From contig BTPP01000007.1 of NCBI GenBank assembly GCA_037102815.1, positions 1,612,001-1,676,000 of the forward strand: a stretch of 64,000 bases of DNA, given 5' to 3'. The notes under the pieces were generated by a model. It had not been told where the DNA came from. It searched no databases and saw only the letters and a program-made list of their open reading frames with translations. Positions 23,144 through 36,407 of this stretch are shown piece by piece (positions within the stretch are counted from its first letter, which is position 1; each line of letters begins with the position of its first letter). The position numbers and the translations under genes were made by a program. Source of the DNA: Neurospora intermedia (Eukaryota > Ascomycota > Sordariomycetes > Sordariales > Sordariaceae).

Positions 23144-24914
23144 GGTGGCTGCATCGGTCGCCCGAAGCGATTCGTACTAGGTTGACAATAGAAACAAGCT
23201 CTTAGCTAGAAGCTCTCTCTCTCTCTCTCTCTCTTAGGATTTGGTCGTAGGGTAGGTGTGCTAATAGGTGGTGCGCCAGGAAGGGCTGGGTCGGGTGATC
23301 ACATTGAGGGACCGTGGGTGTCGTTGCTGCATCGATCAATAAAGCCGTCTGATACTGGTACCTGCCTGTCGGTACGAAGCTGTCACTCAAGCAGAAGGAA
23401 GCTCAGACGTGGAGACGCAGGCGGAACGGGAGGTGGGACGGAACGTGCGGAGATGTAGTGTGGCGGCGGACCCGAGCATGGGGTTTAGAGTTTGTTTGGC
23501 TGTCGGAAAAAAAGAATAAAGTATTTCTGTGTCCGTGTGCGTGTTCAAGGCAGCGCCAGTTATCTAGGTGACCAGGCAGCGGTTAGCTGTATGAGAGAGA
23601 GAAAGAAAGTCAGGGCCTTCTTGGCAGGGAAGGTTGTGAAGTGTGACTCGGGGTAAGCAAGGACGAAGCAGCGCAGGGGGGAGACTGGGAATGTCCAGGA
23701 AACCGGCATGCGGGCACGCGGTGCAGTGTGTGTGTGGTGATTTGGGTAGACGGAGCGGAGCCGGGCGATCGAGTGTTACGCGTACAGTGCGCTCGTCCGT
23801 AGCCTTCAACTTCTTGCCTTGGACCCAAACATGGAAGAAGCCCGCTTGGGCGACACAGGGGATCACCTCAGCTTCTTTCTAGTGTAGGTACGCGATGGGG
23901 GGGGAACGACTCGGAGATGACCAGACGCCGCCGGATCACGGAAGCAAGCGCAGGCTGCAGAGTGCAGAGGGGACGCACGTGGAATGCGGACGTACTGGGG
24001 GAGGACCCTGAGCGAGCCCAGGAGGGGGAAAAGATGAATGGAGACGCTATGCTGCACCAATAAGTGGAAGGAGACGAGTGTAATTAGACTCGGGAGGCTG
24101 AGGAGGGAAGGGTGGCCGAGGTGGCTTGCAACAAGCCCGGCAGTGTATATGGACTAAGCGTGGAAACTCTAACGAACAAGGGCCGGGAATAGGTGAAGAA
24201 AGAAAGTATGTATGTACTATCTAGCTGAATGACCACCAGGATAAGGTAGGTGTGATGTGGTAGTGAGTGTAGTGTAGTGTCAAAGTGTATAGCAGTACTG
24301 TAGTGGGTGTTTCCGGGATGGATGGCATCGATGTGGTGCGTGGTTCTTGGCTGGCAGCTGAGCTTCGCAACGGAACGTGGAGAAAAAAAAAGAGAGTTCC
24401 AACATACGGGATGGGAAAGTGGAAGACGGGATGGAGGAATCGGAATCCGGCTCTGCCCTAACAGCAAAGACGATGGGAGCCCCTCTGGCCGTGGGTTTGG
24501 CAGGACTCGGTCTTGATTGGTGGTCCAGAGACGGGACGGTCGACGAGTGACGTTGCGCCTATCGAACGGCGTGTGTCCCGAGGGCTGTGAAAGGTGAGAA
24601 GAGGCGAAAAAGACTGAGAGGCCTTTCTTTCTTTGCCCAAGCTGGAGGGAAGCGCGTGAGGGAAGCCCCCGGGTCATCTGTCGAGTCCAAAAAAAGAAAA
24701 AAAAGGAAAAAGGAAAAAAAGAAAAAAAAGAAAAAAGAGGGTAGTATGAGGTTGTTGCCCAAGGAATGGGTCGGGTATCACACGGACGAATGTTTTTGGG
24801 AAGACAATTCGACGCAGGACTGGACCACCTTGGTTGGATTCAGTTCAAGTTGTGTGATGCAATGGGCAGGTGGCCGTATCCACGTCTTACAAGTGCAGTG
24901 CACCACAAAGTGCA

Positions 24915-24949
24915 GTCAGTCAGTCAGTCAGTTCAGTCAGTCAGTCAGT
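24915..24949. repeat. CAGT tetranucleotide repeat
   Basis: Two short CAGT arrays separated by one out-of-phase step, in the far leader or promoter of wc-1. Confidence 0.85.
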
Positions 24950-27039
24950 GCCTTTGAACTCTATGAATGAGAAGATGAACCGCAGCCGGCCGTTGGTCCC
25001 ACGGTGCAGATTCACTGCAGCTTCATTCACACGCGAATCCACACTTGGATAAGTAACGCTTCCGGATTAGGTTGTAGCCACTGGCCCTTCCTCAGGGAGA
25101 GAGAGACCTGATAGGGCGGGGCCCCTTTGTACTCGCCGTTCCCCTCTTGGCGGCCCAGCCGACGAACGGCAAAGGGAACTGAAGGAAGGCTCAGGAAGCT
25201 CACAGACACCCCGAGCAACCAACGAACCCAGACGAAGTGGAAGGTCGGCAGACGGGACCTACACTGCACTACACTACACTAGCTACATATTTGCGCGCCC
25301 CTCTTTTTTGAGCAAGTCTTGGCAGCCACTCATACCAAGTCACCACCACTTCTCGCGGTCGAGAACATCACAGGGGCCTGCCAATCCCGCACCGCTTCCC
25401 CCCGCCGGCCCCGCGGCCCCCGGGTTTTCCTTGCACCCATTGGCCCCCGAGAGGGGTGTCCAATGTTAGCTAATCCACCCCATGCCCCATCTCCAGCGCC
25501 GCAAAATGGGAGAAAATGCGCCCTTTTTTGGGCCCAAAATGAGGGCATTGCAATGTGTGCTGCCCTGCCCTGTGCCCTGTTTTCGACCGTCGCCCATGAC
25601 CCCGGCCCGTCATCTCGGGGTTACGGACACATCGCCGCTCGGCGCGCCCCGTCCACGTCGTCGCCAATTTGTTGGGTCAGAATGATATCATATGCAAACA
25701 TGTCGTGACCTTCCTTCACAGCCTCCCCCAAATCCCATCCGCTTTGGGAATAGGACCCTGAGAAAGTTGAAAACCCCATCCAGGAAAAACGGTGCATATA
25801 ACCCTCGCCCCATGCTGCACCTTATGTACTGTGTAACCTAAAGACTTGGCAGCACTTAAAGCCGGCAAAGGCCCCGCGAAGCCGACGTCAGTCACCATGC
25901 CAATCCCTCAACTTCCCCCCCAAGACGGCGTCTCTTGGCAGATTCCGACATGATGACCTCAGCACAAGACACACCGAAAAAGCACAATGAAAGATTAAGA
26001 CCAAAATATGAAAGCCCATTTTCCCCCTTCCCATGACCCTCTGTCCATGTTCACGACACACCCGGATTATCGGACATTGACCATGAGGTTGACTCCACAG
26101 CAATGATGCTCCCTTGGTGTGGAGTGAACATGATGCTACTAGCACACACCCTGCTACTGTACCCTGGCATTGCCCTGCCCTGCCTGGCAAGGAAGCGCCA
26201 GCCGAGCCACTCAGCTAGAATTTTCCAGCAATTACGCTGCACCCCGAACTTTTTCGGACTGGCTTTTGACTAGTCGCACCCTGATAACGGACGGGAGGGA
26301 GCGTGTGTGTGCGTGGGAAAGTCGAGAACGTGAGGCTCCTCCGAAAAGAGGAGTGTCGTTTCTCATGAGCTTCAGTTAGCTGTGCCCGACTTTCGAACAA
26401 AGGGGTCCCGATTCTTTTCACGTACACTATTTGTCACCTCCTCCCCACCCTCACAGCCGATCGACAGAACCCTAGCATGGAAATCGCGATCGCCCTATGC
26501 TCTCTTTTCGTGTGCTTACATATACGAAAATATCCTCTCCTTCGTCCAACTGGCTTTGCTTCCCTTTTAGTTTTCGCAGCATCTTCGCACTATGACTAAG
26601 TACGGATGGAGAACAGTTAGCTGATGGAAACCAACCCCCCGAACCTGCAACCCACAACTGCCACCGTACCTACGTAGCAAGACATGCGTTCGCACGCATG
26701 AAAACCTATTGTTTGAAATATATTCAGCGCCTTCCCCAGTCTCGAAATGGAAACACCAGCCCGACTCGCTCCAGTCTGGACGGAATTTCAAACAAGCATG
26801 GCGCGGAACAGACTTACAACACCACAATTGTGTGTGACGAGACACACTTTGCACACACCGTCCACTAGCCCAAAGCTGAGAGCTTGTCTCGGTTCGGCAG
26901 AAACGGCCCTCGATTTCGCAGCGCGTTTTGCTCCTCTTGCATCAACATCTTTCCCACTAAACCCGCCATGTATCTTCATCTTATGAATTCGAGAACACTC
27001 TATGCATGAAACATTTTTTTTGATACCCGCCCCTCGCAA

Positions 27040-27415
27040 GATCGACTATTCATCAGTCAGCATGGACGGATTCAACCATCAGCTTGTTCGTTTCTAACTG
27101 AAGCTAGCCAGCACCCAAGAGTCGAAAAGCTGGGCCAGCCCTGGACGAGCGAGTCAAAGGTACTTAGTCTAGTACACTAACACACCGAAATCCCCCCGAT
27201 GATCTCCCAATGCTCCCTTCCCTCCCCCGGCCCAAGCAATGGGCGATGGCCCAAAGCATTACAAAACATGGGATTTTCTCCCGATTCGCATACCAGCGAT
27301 CGATTTCCCCCATCTGCTCATTACCACTCTATGTTCTTCGAATTTGCAATGCAAATCCAGGAAAAGAAAAAGGGATGAACAGAATAAGAAACACTACACA
27401 CGTGTACACCGTCGA

Positions 27416-27417
<2 letters not shown>
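27040..27417. promoter_or_regulatory. wc-1: cluster of GATCGA-type sites upstream of wc-1
   Basis: GATCGA occurs at 27040 and 27298 and its reverse TCGATC at 27412; a further GATCGA is at 26459. Light-responsive elements bound by the White Collar Complex are built on GATC-type cores, and wc-1 is known to be self-regulated. The link to regulation is inference: the cluster lies about 3.9 kb upstream of the start codon. Confidence 0.3.
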
Positions 27418-27446
<29 letters not shown>

Positions 27447-29053
27447 TTCTCATCCTTGTGATTGGAAAACCAGCACACAAAAGCAGGACAGACAGACATT
27501 CAAAGCCCACACCCCCCCCTGATTGACTCCTTTTTCGAACCAACATCTTGACCGTCTTGACTGACTGACTTTCTTGACCCTTTTTACGTCGACCCTCTTT
27601 TTCTTTTTTTTTTTCTTTTTTGCCCTGCCCGCCTTCAACCTATCATTTGCCTCCCCACAAAAACTCGTAGCACACCTGAGACGGGCCGCCGCCGGTTCGT
27701 CCAGTTCCCGTCCTTTCTTCTTCTCGCTACTAGGTATTACTCATCAACACTCCTTCCTTCCTTCCTCCCGTGACTCCCACTCCCACCTTCCGTCCTCCGC
27801 CCACGGAACTGCTGCCAAAGTCTACACTACACCACATATACTACTACACTCCTTTTTAGTATAAGTACTATCAGAAAAAGAAAAAAGAAAGCACATTACG
27901 AACCCACAAAGTCCACGGCCCGACGAGGGAACCACTTGCTTTACAACCAATCGGTAAACCAAAATAATGCTAAAACAAAGCTTGCTCCACCAAATGACGT
28001 CGATTGTCGCACTTTTTGATTATTCCTCAAATAGACTAGGTAGGTCTCTAGAGGTACTGCGTATAATAGCCTCACACCCCTTAATACACTACACTAGACA
28101 CTTGTGTATGTATTATACAGTACCTACCAGGGCAAGATGATGTTTTTGAAGTACCTACAGTATCGGATGGCAATACAGTAAACCTCGAGCAGGTAACCTT
28201 GCCGGCAGCGTAATACAGACATACATACACACACAAACGTAGAAACAGCCAAGGTACAGATATAGTGTCTGATGGATGATGATGGTATGGCAATCATGGC
28301 ACACATTTGAAAGTTGTAGTGTAGTGTATGCACCCAGGCATTCCCGTTCAGAACGGGGGACCCGGACCCAAGGTTTGTAACGAAATTGGTATGGCTGCTT
28401 TGGACCCCAAAAGAAAAGACCCCTGATCTGATCAGCCTCCTCCATCTGGGTATCGAGGGTACCATGTACACATGGAATGCCATACTGCAGATACCCGCCC
28501 GTATCAGATGCTGGTGGTCTATCAACTCTATTGTATTATACCTACATTCAAGGACCCTTGAGTACTTGTAGAGCTTTTCTAACCAAAGACGCAACACATG
28601 TGCTCATGTAGCAGTAGCAGAGATCCAACCCTCCGTTCTCTACTGTATCCCACCCAAACTAAAAGGCAAGATTGGAACGATCCATGTTACATATCCTAGT
28701 CATTTACAAGTGTTTATGTGTTTTTATACGTGTAAGATAGATGGTTACGTGCGCCGGAGGAACGTTATGGTGTGCATGGTATCTCCATCAAATTCACATT
28801 TCCGCTTCGACTCCTCTCGCCTTCTTCCCTACATGACCAAGGCCATCAACGGCCTGATTGCGTGCTCAAGTATTTCTCCACGCTCTTACCATGATTTCCC
28901 TACCAGTTCCTGTCGATTCCTTCTGGTTCCATGCCATCTATATCCTGATTTCCAAGTAGATCATCACCTTCTTAAGTCGACGTTTTGCTTTTCCTTCTCC
29001 TACGTCCATCAGCGATATCATCTCTCTTCCACAGCCACTACCTCCGACACTTT

Positions 29054-32000
29054 CTAACTGCTAAACCGCTCCCGAATTAACTGCTGAGATTCGGGGCCAA
29101 ATTGCTGCAGTACGGGGTCGGGCGAAGTGCCGGTTGCTTGCAACAGGTTCTTGACAGCGGCAATCACGCGCGCGAGAGTCTGCCCGCTCAAAACGTCCAC
29201 CTCAAGCGCCTGTGCCACGTAGTAGAAAGCTTTGGCGGGTTGCGAAATAACGACAGGATGTTGCCTATTTGCGGGTCAGTCTTTTTCAGTTCGCCATGTC
29301 AGGACAAGAGACTTACTTTTCAATTAGCTGGGTCATGAAAGCGTAGGCATAGGGCGCTGCCTCCTCGTCGTTCAAGACTGGCAGAGTCTCAAACCACTGT
29401 GTCGCAACCTGGTCGGGGTTGGCGACTTGAGAAGAGTTGAAGTGCAGGATCTTGGCGATGGCAGCGCAGGCATTCTCCGTAGCATACACATTGTCCTCGT
29501 TGCGTGCATCTGGGATCTGCGTGGCCTTGAAGAGAACTTCGACGGCTTGGCCCACCAACGGCGCCCAAGCCTGGCCGCCATGGTGGGCAGCCACACCAAT
29601 GCCATACGCGGCCGCTTGACGAATAGCGGGAGAGGCGTCCTGGCAGCCGAGGAGCAGAGGCTCCGAAATATACTGGGCGTAGTGAATGCTCTCAGCACCA
29701 CAGTATTCTAGGACATCATCCATAATGCACAATCCCCACTGTCGCTGCGTGGTATCATTCGAGCTCAGGAAGCTGCTGTAGGTGGGAAGCAGGCGGCTCC
29801 ATGCGCTCAAGAAGCTTGCGCCGTGATACTTGAAAACAGCATGGAACGCCTTGTTCATGTCCGAAAGGAGAGTCTGATCGTCCTCAATGGCCATCTGCAT
29901 CTCTTCCGACTCGTCCTCGCCATCTTCACCTCCTTGCTCCTCTTCACGAGCGGCTGCCCGATCCTTGTAATCCTCAAGAGTGGAGTGGACACCGTCGATG
30001 AAGCGGCTCATGTGTGTCTCATCAAGGCAGGCAGTGCCAATAACCTCGATGGACTCATAGAAGCATTGATACATCTCCGCGAGCGTATCAATGGCAGGCT
30101 CGGCGCTAAGAACGTCGAGGAGCTGAACGACGGTGCTGGTCCACAATCCCTTGAGCTCGTTGGAGCCGGGACCGTACTGCTTCTTGTACGAAATGAGCAA
30201 TTGCGGAACCAGCTTCGCAGACATGTACCTGACAGGATCGTGGAAGAAGAAGGCCAGACCAGGAAGAGCAATCTTCTCCATGATGTCTGCGACATAAGGC
30301 GCAAAGTCACCCTCAAGGACCTGAGCGTACACCACGAGCAGCTCGATGGCCATGTTCTTATCGTCCATGGTGCTGGTACGGATACCAATGGTCTTACCAC
30401 GGAGCGGGACAAGCTCCCACCCTTCCTCGGTCTGTAGCTGCTCGATCTGCTCGTCGTCTTCCAGAAGCTGGATATCGGCCTTGGCGCTAGCGAGCTCGAG
30501 GAGTGGCGGCATAACCTCGGGCAGGTAGGGAAGGAAATCCCTACCCAGCACACGGCACATTCTGCCCCAGCAGTGCATCAGGTACTGGGCCTGAGGATCG
30601 TCGGGGTCGGTGATGTTTTGCTGGATGCTGGCCAAAAGCTGCACGAGCGCCATAGCATCCGCGCCGAGACGCTCCTTTCCAACCGCAAGGGCGATCAGGG
30701 TGGCGCACTCCATCGCCTTTGCACGGAGGAGGCGGACCTCCTTCTCATTCTCGCGCTGCAAGACTCCCATCAACAGGGGCATGAGAGTATCATAGTACTT
30801 GCCAAATGCCTGCTCTGCGGCGTCAGCAATGGTGGCGATCGTGGACAAAGCCTGCTCTTGGACGTAACGCTTCTCATTTTGAAGAAGCTGGAACAAGTGC
30901 GACAAAAGGTTGTCAAGATAAGGCTCAAGGACGCTCTTGTCAGCCTCCTCACAAAAGTTGACAAGCGCCGCAGCAGCATGTGACTTGACCCGTGCCTCGG
31001 GTGCGTTAAGGACGGGCACAATGGCCGACAGCACAATATCGTAGTACTGCTTCTGCATAGTAGGAGCAAAGTCGGTGCTCATCTGGCCGAGGGCGTTGCA
31101 GCCAGCCCAACGGACACGAGGATGGGGGTCCTTCAGAGCCGGGACAACCAAGTCAAGGACCTGCCTCAGTTCACCAATCATCTCCTCGCGGCAGCCTTCT
31201 GAAATGGCGGACAGAGCCATCAAAGCAGCGTGACGGTCTCTCCAAGCCGGGGAGTTCATCATGCTAGGCAACCAGCCGAAGATGGGGCTGAGAATAGCGG
31301 CACCTCCGAGCTTATTAGCCAGACGATCGAGACACTGCTCACCTGCGACATGGTTGGAGTCACTCTCGTCGGTGTCGAGCTGCATAAACGCCATTAGCAC
31401 ATAGCCAATGTATGGGCCCCACAGAAGTTACAAGTGACCCAACAACTTACATCGTCGCAGCTAAGCCATTCGGCCGCATCATCGTCATCCTCACCAAGAT
31501 CCGTCATCAAGCTAAGGCACTGTGTGATCATATCCTTGGTATAAGAAGCATCCTTCTTGCACATGGACGGAGCGTAATCGGCAAAGGTGGCCATAAGTTC
31601 CAGCGCATTTTGTCGGCAGAGGTCTGTGAGCTCCTTGTCTTGAATGACCGAAATGCTGAATCCAACAAGAGTCGAGAAGACGGTCTTGAACATCTTGGGG
31701 GAACTTTCGGCCAAGTCGATGAGAGCGATAAGGGCCTGGCTAAGGTCGTCCGAATCTTGCGAGTCCTTGATAGGAGGAAGGATGTTGAGGAGCTGAGGAA
31801 GGAGCTCGAAGTACTTGGCCTGGTTCTTCTTTCCTAGGCTGCGGAAAAAGGCCGCAAAAGCCTCCATAGCAGCAAGCCTGACGGCAACTGAATCGTCCGT
31901 GAAGGCTTTGGCAAATGCCATGGCTACGGCATCCTGGTGTTGTTTCTCAATGATGCTAGGGGTAGCGTGGAAAATACGGAAGGCCGTCTCGCGCTTGCCA

Positions 32001-32557
32001 GCATCGGGTGCTTGGCTGAGGTTGAAGAGAGTCTGAAGTAGTTCTGGCCAATTTTGGTCATTGTCATAGTATTGCCTAGCAACCTCGGCAACCGCATCGC
32101 CAATCTTGTTGCGAACGTTTCTGTCTGTCTCGGCAAGGATGGCCTCGAGAATCTTGTTGCGGACAGCGATGGCCTCGTGGTTGTCAAGGGAAAGGAACAT
32201 GTCGGTAGCAGCCTCGGAGGTCGGCGTGGCTTTGCGAGTCTTGAGTGTTATCCGGCGGAAAATGACGGCGGCGAAAGAACGGACCTGCAAGGTTAAAAAA
32301 CGAGTGAGTTATATGTGAGTAGTGACACGCTGAGGCGACCGGCCCAGCAAAAGAGGGTTGCGAAGAAGCCATACCGAAGCGTCGCTTGATCCAGCAATCT
32401 GCTCAGCCAAGCCCATCAAGAGGAGGCCAGGCCGGGAGCTGGTCCAGTTGTTTTGCAAGTGCTCCTCAGCCTGAGAGCGAATGTTGTTGTCGGCCGACTG
32501 AAGAGCCTGGAGCAGCTGGCTCAGCTCGGCCGTGACATCGGCGGGAAGGACCGACAT
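29054..32557 (-). CDS. importin beta family karyopherin, Kap121/Pse1 (IPO5) type
   Basis: Four exons: 32557..32375, 32284..31451, 31379..29317 and 29264..29054, giving 1,096 residues, matching the 1,089 of yeast Pse1. HEAT repeats run the full length. Segments such as HPRVRWAGCNALGQMSTDF and EEGWELVPLRGKTIGIRT are typical of the Kap121/IPO5 branch rather than Kap95 or Kap123. An acidic loop (EEEQGGEDGEDESEE) lies in the C-terminal half. The family carries ribosomal proteins, histones and other cargoes into the nucleus and releases them on RanGTP. The last exon (70 codons, ending LIRERFSS) was found by splicing from GTAAGT at 29316 to AAATAG at 29265, which keeps the frame. The start follows CGGGAAGGACCGACATGATG read in reverse. 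Confidence 0.93.
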
Positions 32558-34638
32558 GATGAATGATGTATGTTGCGAAGTAGAGTGCTAGTGGTGTCTA
32601 GTTTGTGCCGTGGGGTCGGGAAGCAGAAGAGTGAATCGCAAGCACACTGCACTCCTTACACACAATGTGTGACCCTGGGTTATCGTCGGTCGGTGGGCTC
32701 TGGAAGAGGCGGAACGTGGTTAACGATGTTGGTCCAACAACAACATCAGAACTCTCGCTAAAGTCTGATACGGATGAGGACTGGGAAAAAGGCGGGCCAG
32801 GGAGGACGGACTTGAGGTGGACACGGCAACGGTGCGGATGGAGAACCAACTCGAATGCCAAGTTGATGATGAGTTGACGACAGGCGTCGACGGTGACCGT
32901 TAGTGAAACCGAGACTTGAATGAATTCAAGTCGCGATAAAGGACGCGTCCGAAACTCGACTTTGCTCCAGTCAAAGGTGGATTTGGATTGTCGAGAATTG
33001 GTGATTTGATGGCTCTAGACTGGCTCGAAAGGGTCGAGGGGAGTGGTGGGAGGAGGGGGGGGGGGGGGGGGGGGGGCATGGACCGTATGAAAACCGAATG
33101 GACAATATTTTTTTTTGATTGGGTCTGGGTCAACCCGAGCTCATCAATGGAGGGGGCCGAGGGGCACACGGCGCTGTAGCGTACAAAAGTAGGTCGGGTG
33201 CCTCTCGGTATAGCAAGTGGAAAGGGCAGGCAAACATTCTAGGTACCTCTAGTGTACTTCCCGTCACGGCACCTAGAGGTAGATACCCCATAAGCGCCCA
33301 GGTTTCCGCCGCCGCGTCGCTAACATGTCGTTAGAGCACAGCACCATTTGCTATGTGATCACCTAGTAAATAACTATCAAGCGGCAGAAATCCGCTAAAA
33401 CTACCTCTACGGAGTGGGGCAGTGGCATCTTGTGGCCACCGGCTCAGGCCTTTCCTTCCTCCAACCTATGGAAAGCTCCAGGGTGGCCCCAGCTTCCACA
33501 ACTTGTGTGCCCAGGCTTCCACTGCCGGGTGGGTAGGGCGTCTGTGATAATCATGATCAACAACATGGAAGGGAAGCAGGACTCGGAGGTGAGGGCCCAG
33601 ATGAAATGTACACTAGGTGACAGAAAATGGTGGATAGAATAGGCTTGATCTAACCCCAGTTCCCGTCCCCCACTGGATATAGATGGACTCATCGACAAAA
33701 ATTGCGCCAGGCTGCCTTCAGTTCGCACCTCAGCCTAGGTAGGTACCTCTTACCTAGATCGCCTCTGGGTGCAGCGCAAGCAACGGTCAACAGGTGACAG
33801 CCTCAGCCCTGTCCTGCTCTCCATGCAGGTGACCTTATCGCCGGACACTACAGACTATTCGCACGCCTTAGTGTGAGAGTAGCCTGACAGTCAGTGATGA
33901 GAGGAGGCTAGTGCTTCCCGCGCATAGGCTAGACAGGGGCAACCCCGCACCATCACGTTAAGGTTGCTCTGGATAGGTACGTGCCGCGGCTGGACCATCG
34001 TCATTGCTCTCCCGTTTCTGGACTTGAGAATCAGGCGGACGTTTCCATAGGTTCCTGTTCGTTGCTCTCGACTGGTCAATGCTCCTTGCTTCGTCAGTTT
34101 CGTTGGCAGTCGCAACAAGGCGATCCTGAATCTTTCTCGTTTTGGTCTCGACTTTATCACTGAGTGTAGGTTTGGTTCCATACTACACTCACAGTACTAC
34201 ACTCTCCTGCCAGATATTTCAGAATTTCAGATACACTTCCACCATTACCTACCACATACACTCGGTTGCGCAAAGACGGCGGCGGCAACGACCCCGAGAT
34301 TGCAGACAAGCTCAAGTGAAACGCACCTACCTCTACCTCTCTCTACATACATACGAAGCATACCTACTTGTGCCTTCCGAACAGCGAAACCGACTACGAC
34401 GGCAGCGGTCTCCTTGAACTTTTGGCAAAGATACAGTACCAGTAGTAGCTTCTCTCCGCGCATCGATCTGTTGTGAACCATCTCCAACTGAACTACCCTA
34501 AGCTCTCTTCTTTCTTCGGTCTTATCCGCATCATCGCCGTGTCCGACGCGGGTGCTTTAAGTTGCGTGCATTATTACCCGATAAATCCAGCAACAACACC
34601 ATCAACAATAACACTACCACCACATCTCGGAAGCTTCG
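32558..34638. other. divergent promoter region between importin and SDS23-like gene
   Basis: No supported gene in 2.1 kb. It contains a 22-G run (33055-33076), an exact TACCTCTAG copy at 33244-33252 and a reverse copy at 33273-33281, and a pyrimidine-rich, ACA-rich leader just before the SDS23-like start codon. Confidence 0.5.
33055..33076 (+). repeat. homopolymer of 22 guanines
   Basis: An unbroken G run in the importin upstream region; assembly length may be uncertain, and the tract could form a quadruplex. Confidence 0.9.
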
Positions 34639-36407
34639 ATGGAGTCCTCATCAGAAATCACAAAATCGCCCTCTCCTGGCACGTTGGCCAGCGCCAACCC
34701 GGGCTTCCCGGTCTCTGACACTGCGCTGTCCGGCGCCTCGCTCCCGTCTCCTCCAGAACGCTCCAGCTCTCAAGGTGGCAACCCCTTATCCAAAACAACG
34801 AGCAATGTTTCGTCGCATTCGCATCGCCAGAGCTTCGCCGAGAACCAACGTCATCCGCCCCCCTCGCCACGTACTCAGAGACACCCCTCCTTCACACAGC
34901 AAGCAATTCAAGACCTGATGAATCACCCACCGCCAAACCGCCATCAAAATCCTCGCTATGTCGGCCGCGACTGGCGGGACATTGCCATTGGCGAGTTATT
35001 GCAGCCGGATGAGGTTAAATGGGCGGAACTGGACACTAGCATCCAAGAGGCCACCAAGGTGCGACAGTACCTCTGTGCCAATCTTCGTTGTTGGTTTGGA
35101 CCTTGCTGATATCGTTACTTACTGTCCAGACCCTGTTTCAAAGTAGTCCGAACAATGTGGTCCTTGTCCGCCAGGACTCGTCTTCGAAGGAAGCCGTTTC
35201 TACCTTTGACCACAGCGATCTCAATGCCTACCTTTTGGCCGTGGTAGGCCTCGCAAAGCCCGAAGAAGAACAGGTTGCTCTATATACAGATATTTCGGTC
35301 AAAGCGCAGTCTCAGGAAGAGATCCCGTTACGTACCCTCCAACCCATCTTTCGCCACGAGGAACTGGTGAAGCTCCCAGCCGATTCCACTCTCGATAAAG
35401 CTATTGAAGTGTTTGGAGGTGGCATTCACCGCGTTCTGGTTACCAATAAGGACTCAGAAGTGGTGGGTATTTTGAGCCAGTTGCGCCTACTCGAGTTCTT
35501 CTGGTACGAGGCCGTCAATTTCCCCTTGATTGATCGTCTCTACACGATCCCGCTGCGTGATCTTCAAATCGGGACGCAGCAAATCATTGCCATCAAGTAA
35601 GCCACCTCCGCTTTGTGTACCTAAGGTGCCCAGTGCCATGAAGTCGCTTGGCTAACATCTCCTAGCGCTGACGCTCCTCTTGCCGATGCTCTCTTTCTTA
35701 TGAGTTCCGAGGGGCTGACATCCGTCGCGGTTGTGGATAACGGCCACAACGTTGTGGGAAATATCTCCACCGTTGACGTGCGCCTCCTAACCAACGCCAA
35801 CAGTCTGCCCCTGCTCAAGGCTTCATGCATGCACTTCGTCAGCGTCATTCTCTCCGAACGTGGTGTTGAGCATGGCCGTGACTCCTTCCCAGTCTTCTAC
35901 GTCAATCCGTATTCTACCCTAGCTCACACGGTCGCCAAGCTAGTCGCAACGCAGTCTCATCGTATGTGGGTAGTCGAGTCCGCGTCGCCGTCGCCTAGTG
36001 CCCCGGCTACACCTTTGCTGCAGGCTTCCAGCTTGCCTCCCCTTTCGACGTTATCACCTCCGGTTGCTTCGCCCGGCAGAGCGGGCAGTCCTGCCCCTGG
36101 ATCGGCAGCTGTTGTCGTTCCTCCACCCGGTGCCATCACAACGTCGACACCCCAGTCGCCGTCAGCACAGGGGCCATTCACCTCGGTTCCGGCTTCGGCG
36201 CTGCCGGGTGCTGGACTGTCAGGGCGCTTGACAGGCGTGGTGTCGTTGACGGACATCCTAAACTTGTTTGCAAAGACAAGTGGCCTGAGGCCGTTGGATC
36301 CTAGTGAGCAAAGGGCTAGGAGAAGACGGAGCTCGAGCTGTTCAGTCCGACCTACGCTGGATACTGGGAGAGATAATGGAAGAGGAAGCATTGATTTTCG
36401 TAGGTGA
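34639..36407 (+). CDS. SDS23/Moc1-like CBS-domain protein
   Basis: Three exons: 34639..35058, 35130..35596 and 35666..36407, giving 542 residues. A Ser/Pro-rich N-terminus is followed by two CBS pairs: about residues 115-320 ([45 protein letters not shown]) and about 325-500 ([38 protein letters not shown]). The second pair is split by a long Pro/Ser/Ala insert. S. pombe Sds23/Moc1 and yeast Sds23/24 act in nutrient signalling and cell-cycle control by restraining PP2A-type phosphatase; the same role is inferred. Both introns have consensus signals and the frame continues across each. The tail is Arg/Ser-rich. Confidence 0.9.

Larger units (their letters stand above)
23144..29053. other. wc-1: long upstream region of wc-1 (leader, promoters, no supported gene)
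   Basis: A 5.9 kb gap between wc-1 and the next gene, both on the minus strand. Published work gives N. crassa wc-1 a long leader and more than one promoter, so part of this is expected to be transcribed. I see a TC microsatellite at 23,214, GATCGA or TCGATC sites at 23332, 23767, 26459, 27040, 27298 and 27412, a GC-rich block at about 25,370-25,640, and pyrimidine tracts at 27,417-27,450 and 27,570-27,800. Open frames up to 197 codons show no domain and look like leader sequence. Confidence 0.6.

Noticed and set aside
24084-24677. 197-codon minus-strand frame upstream of wc-1
   Set aside because: Composition is random-looking (Ser, Pro, Leu, His), no domain, and it lies in the expected wc-1 leader.
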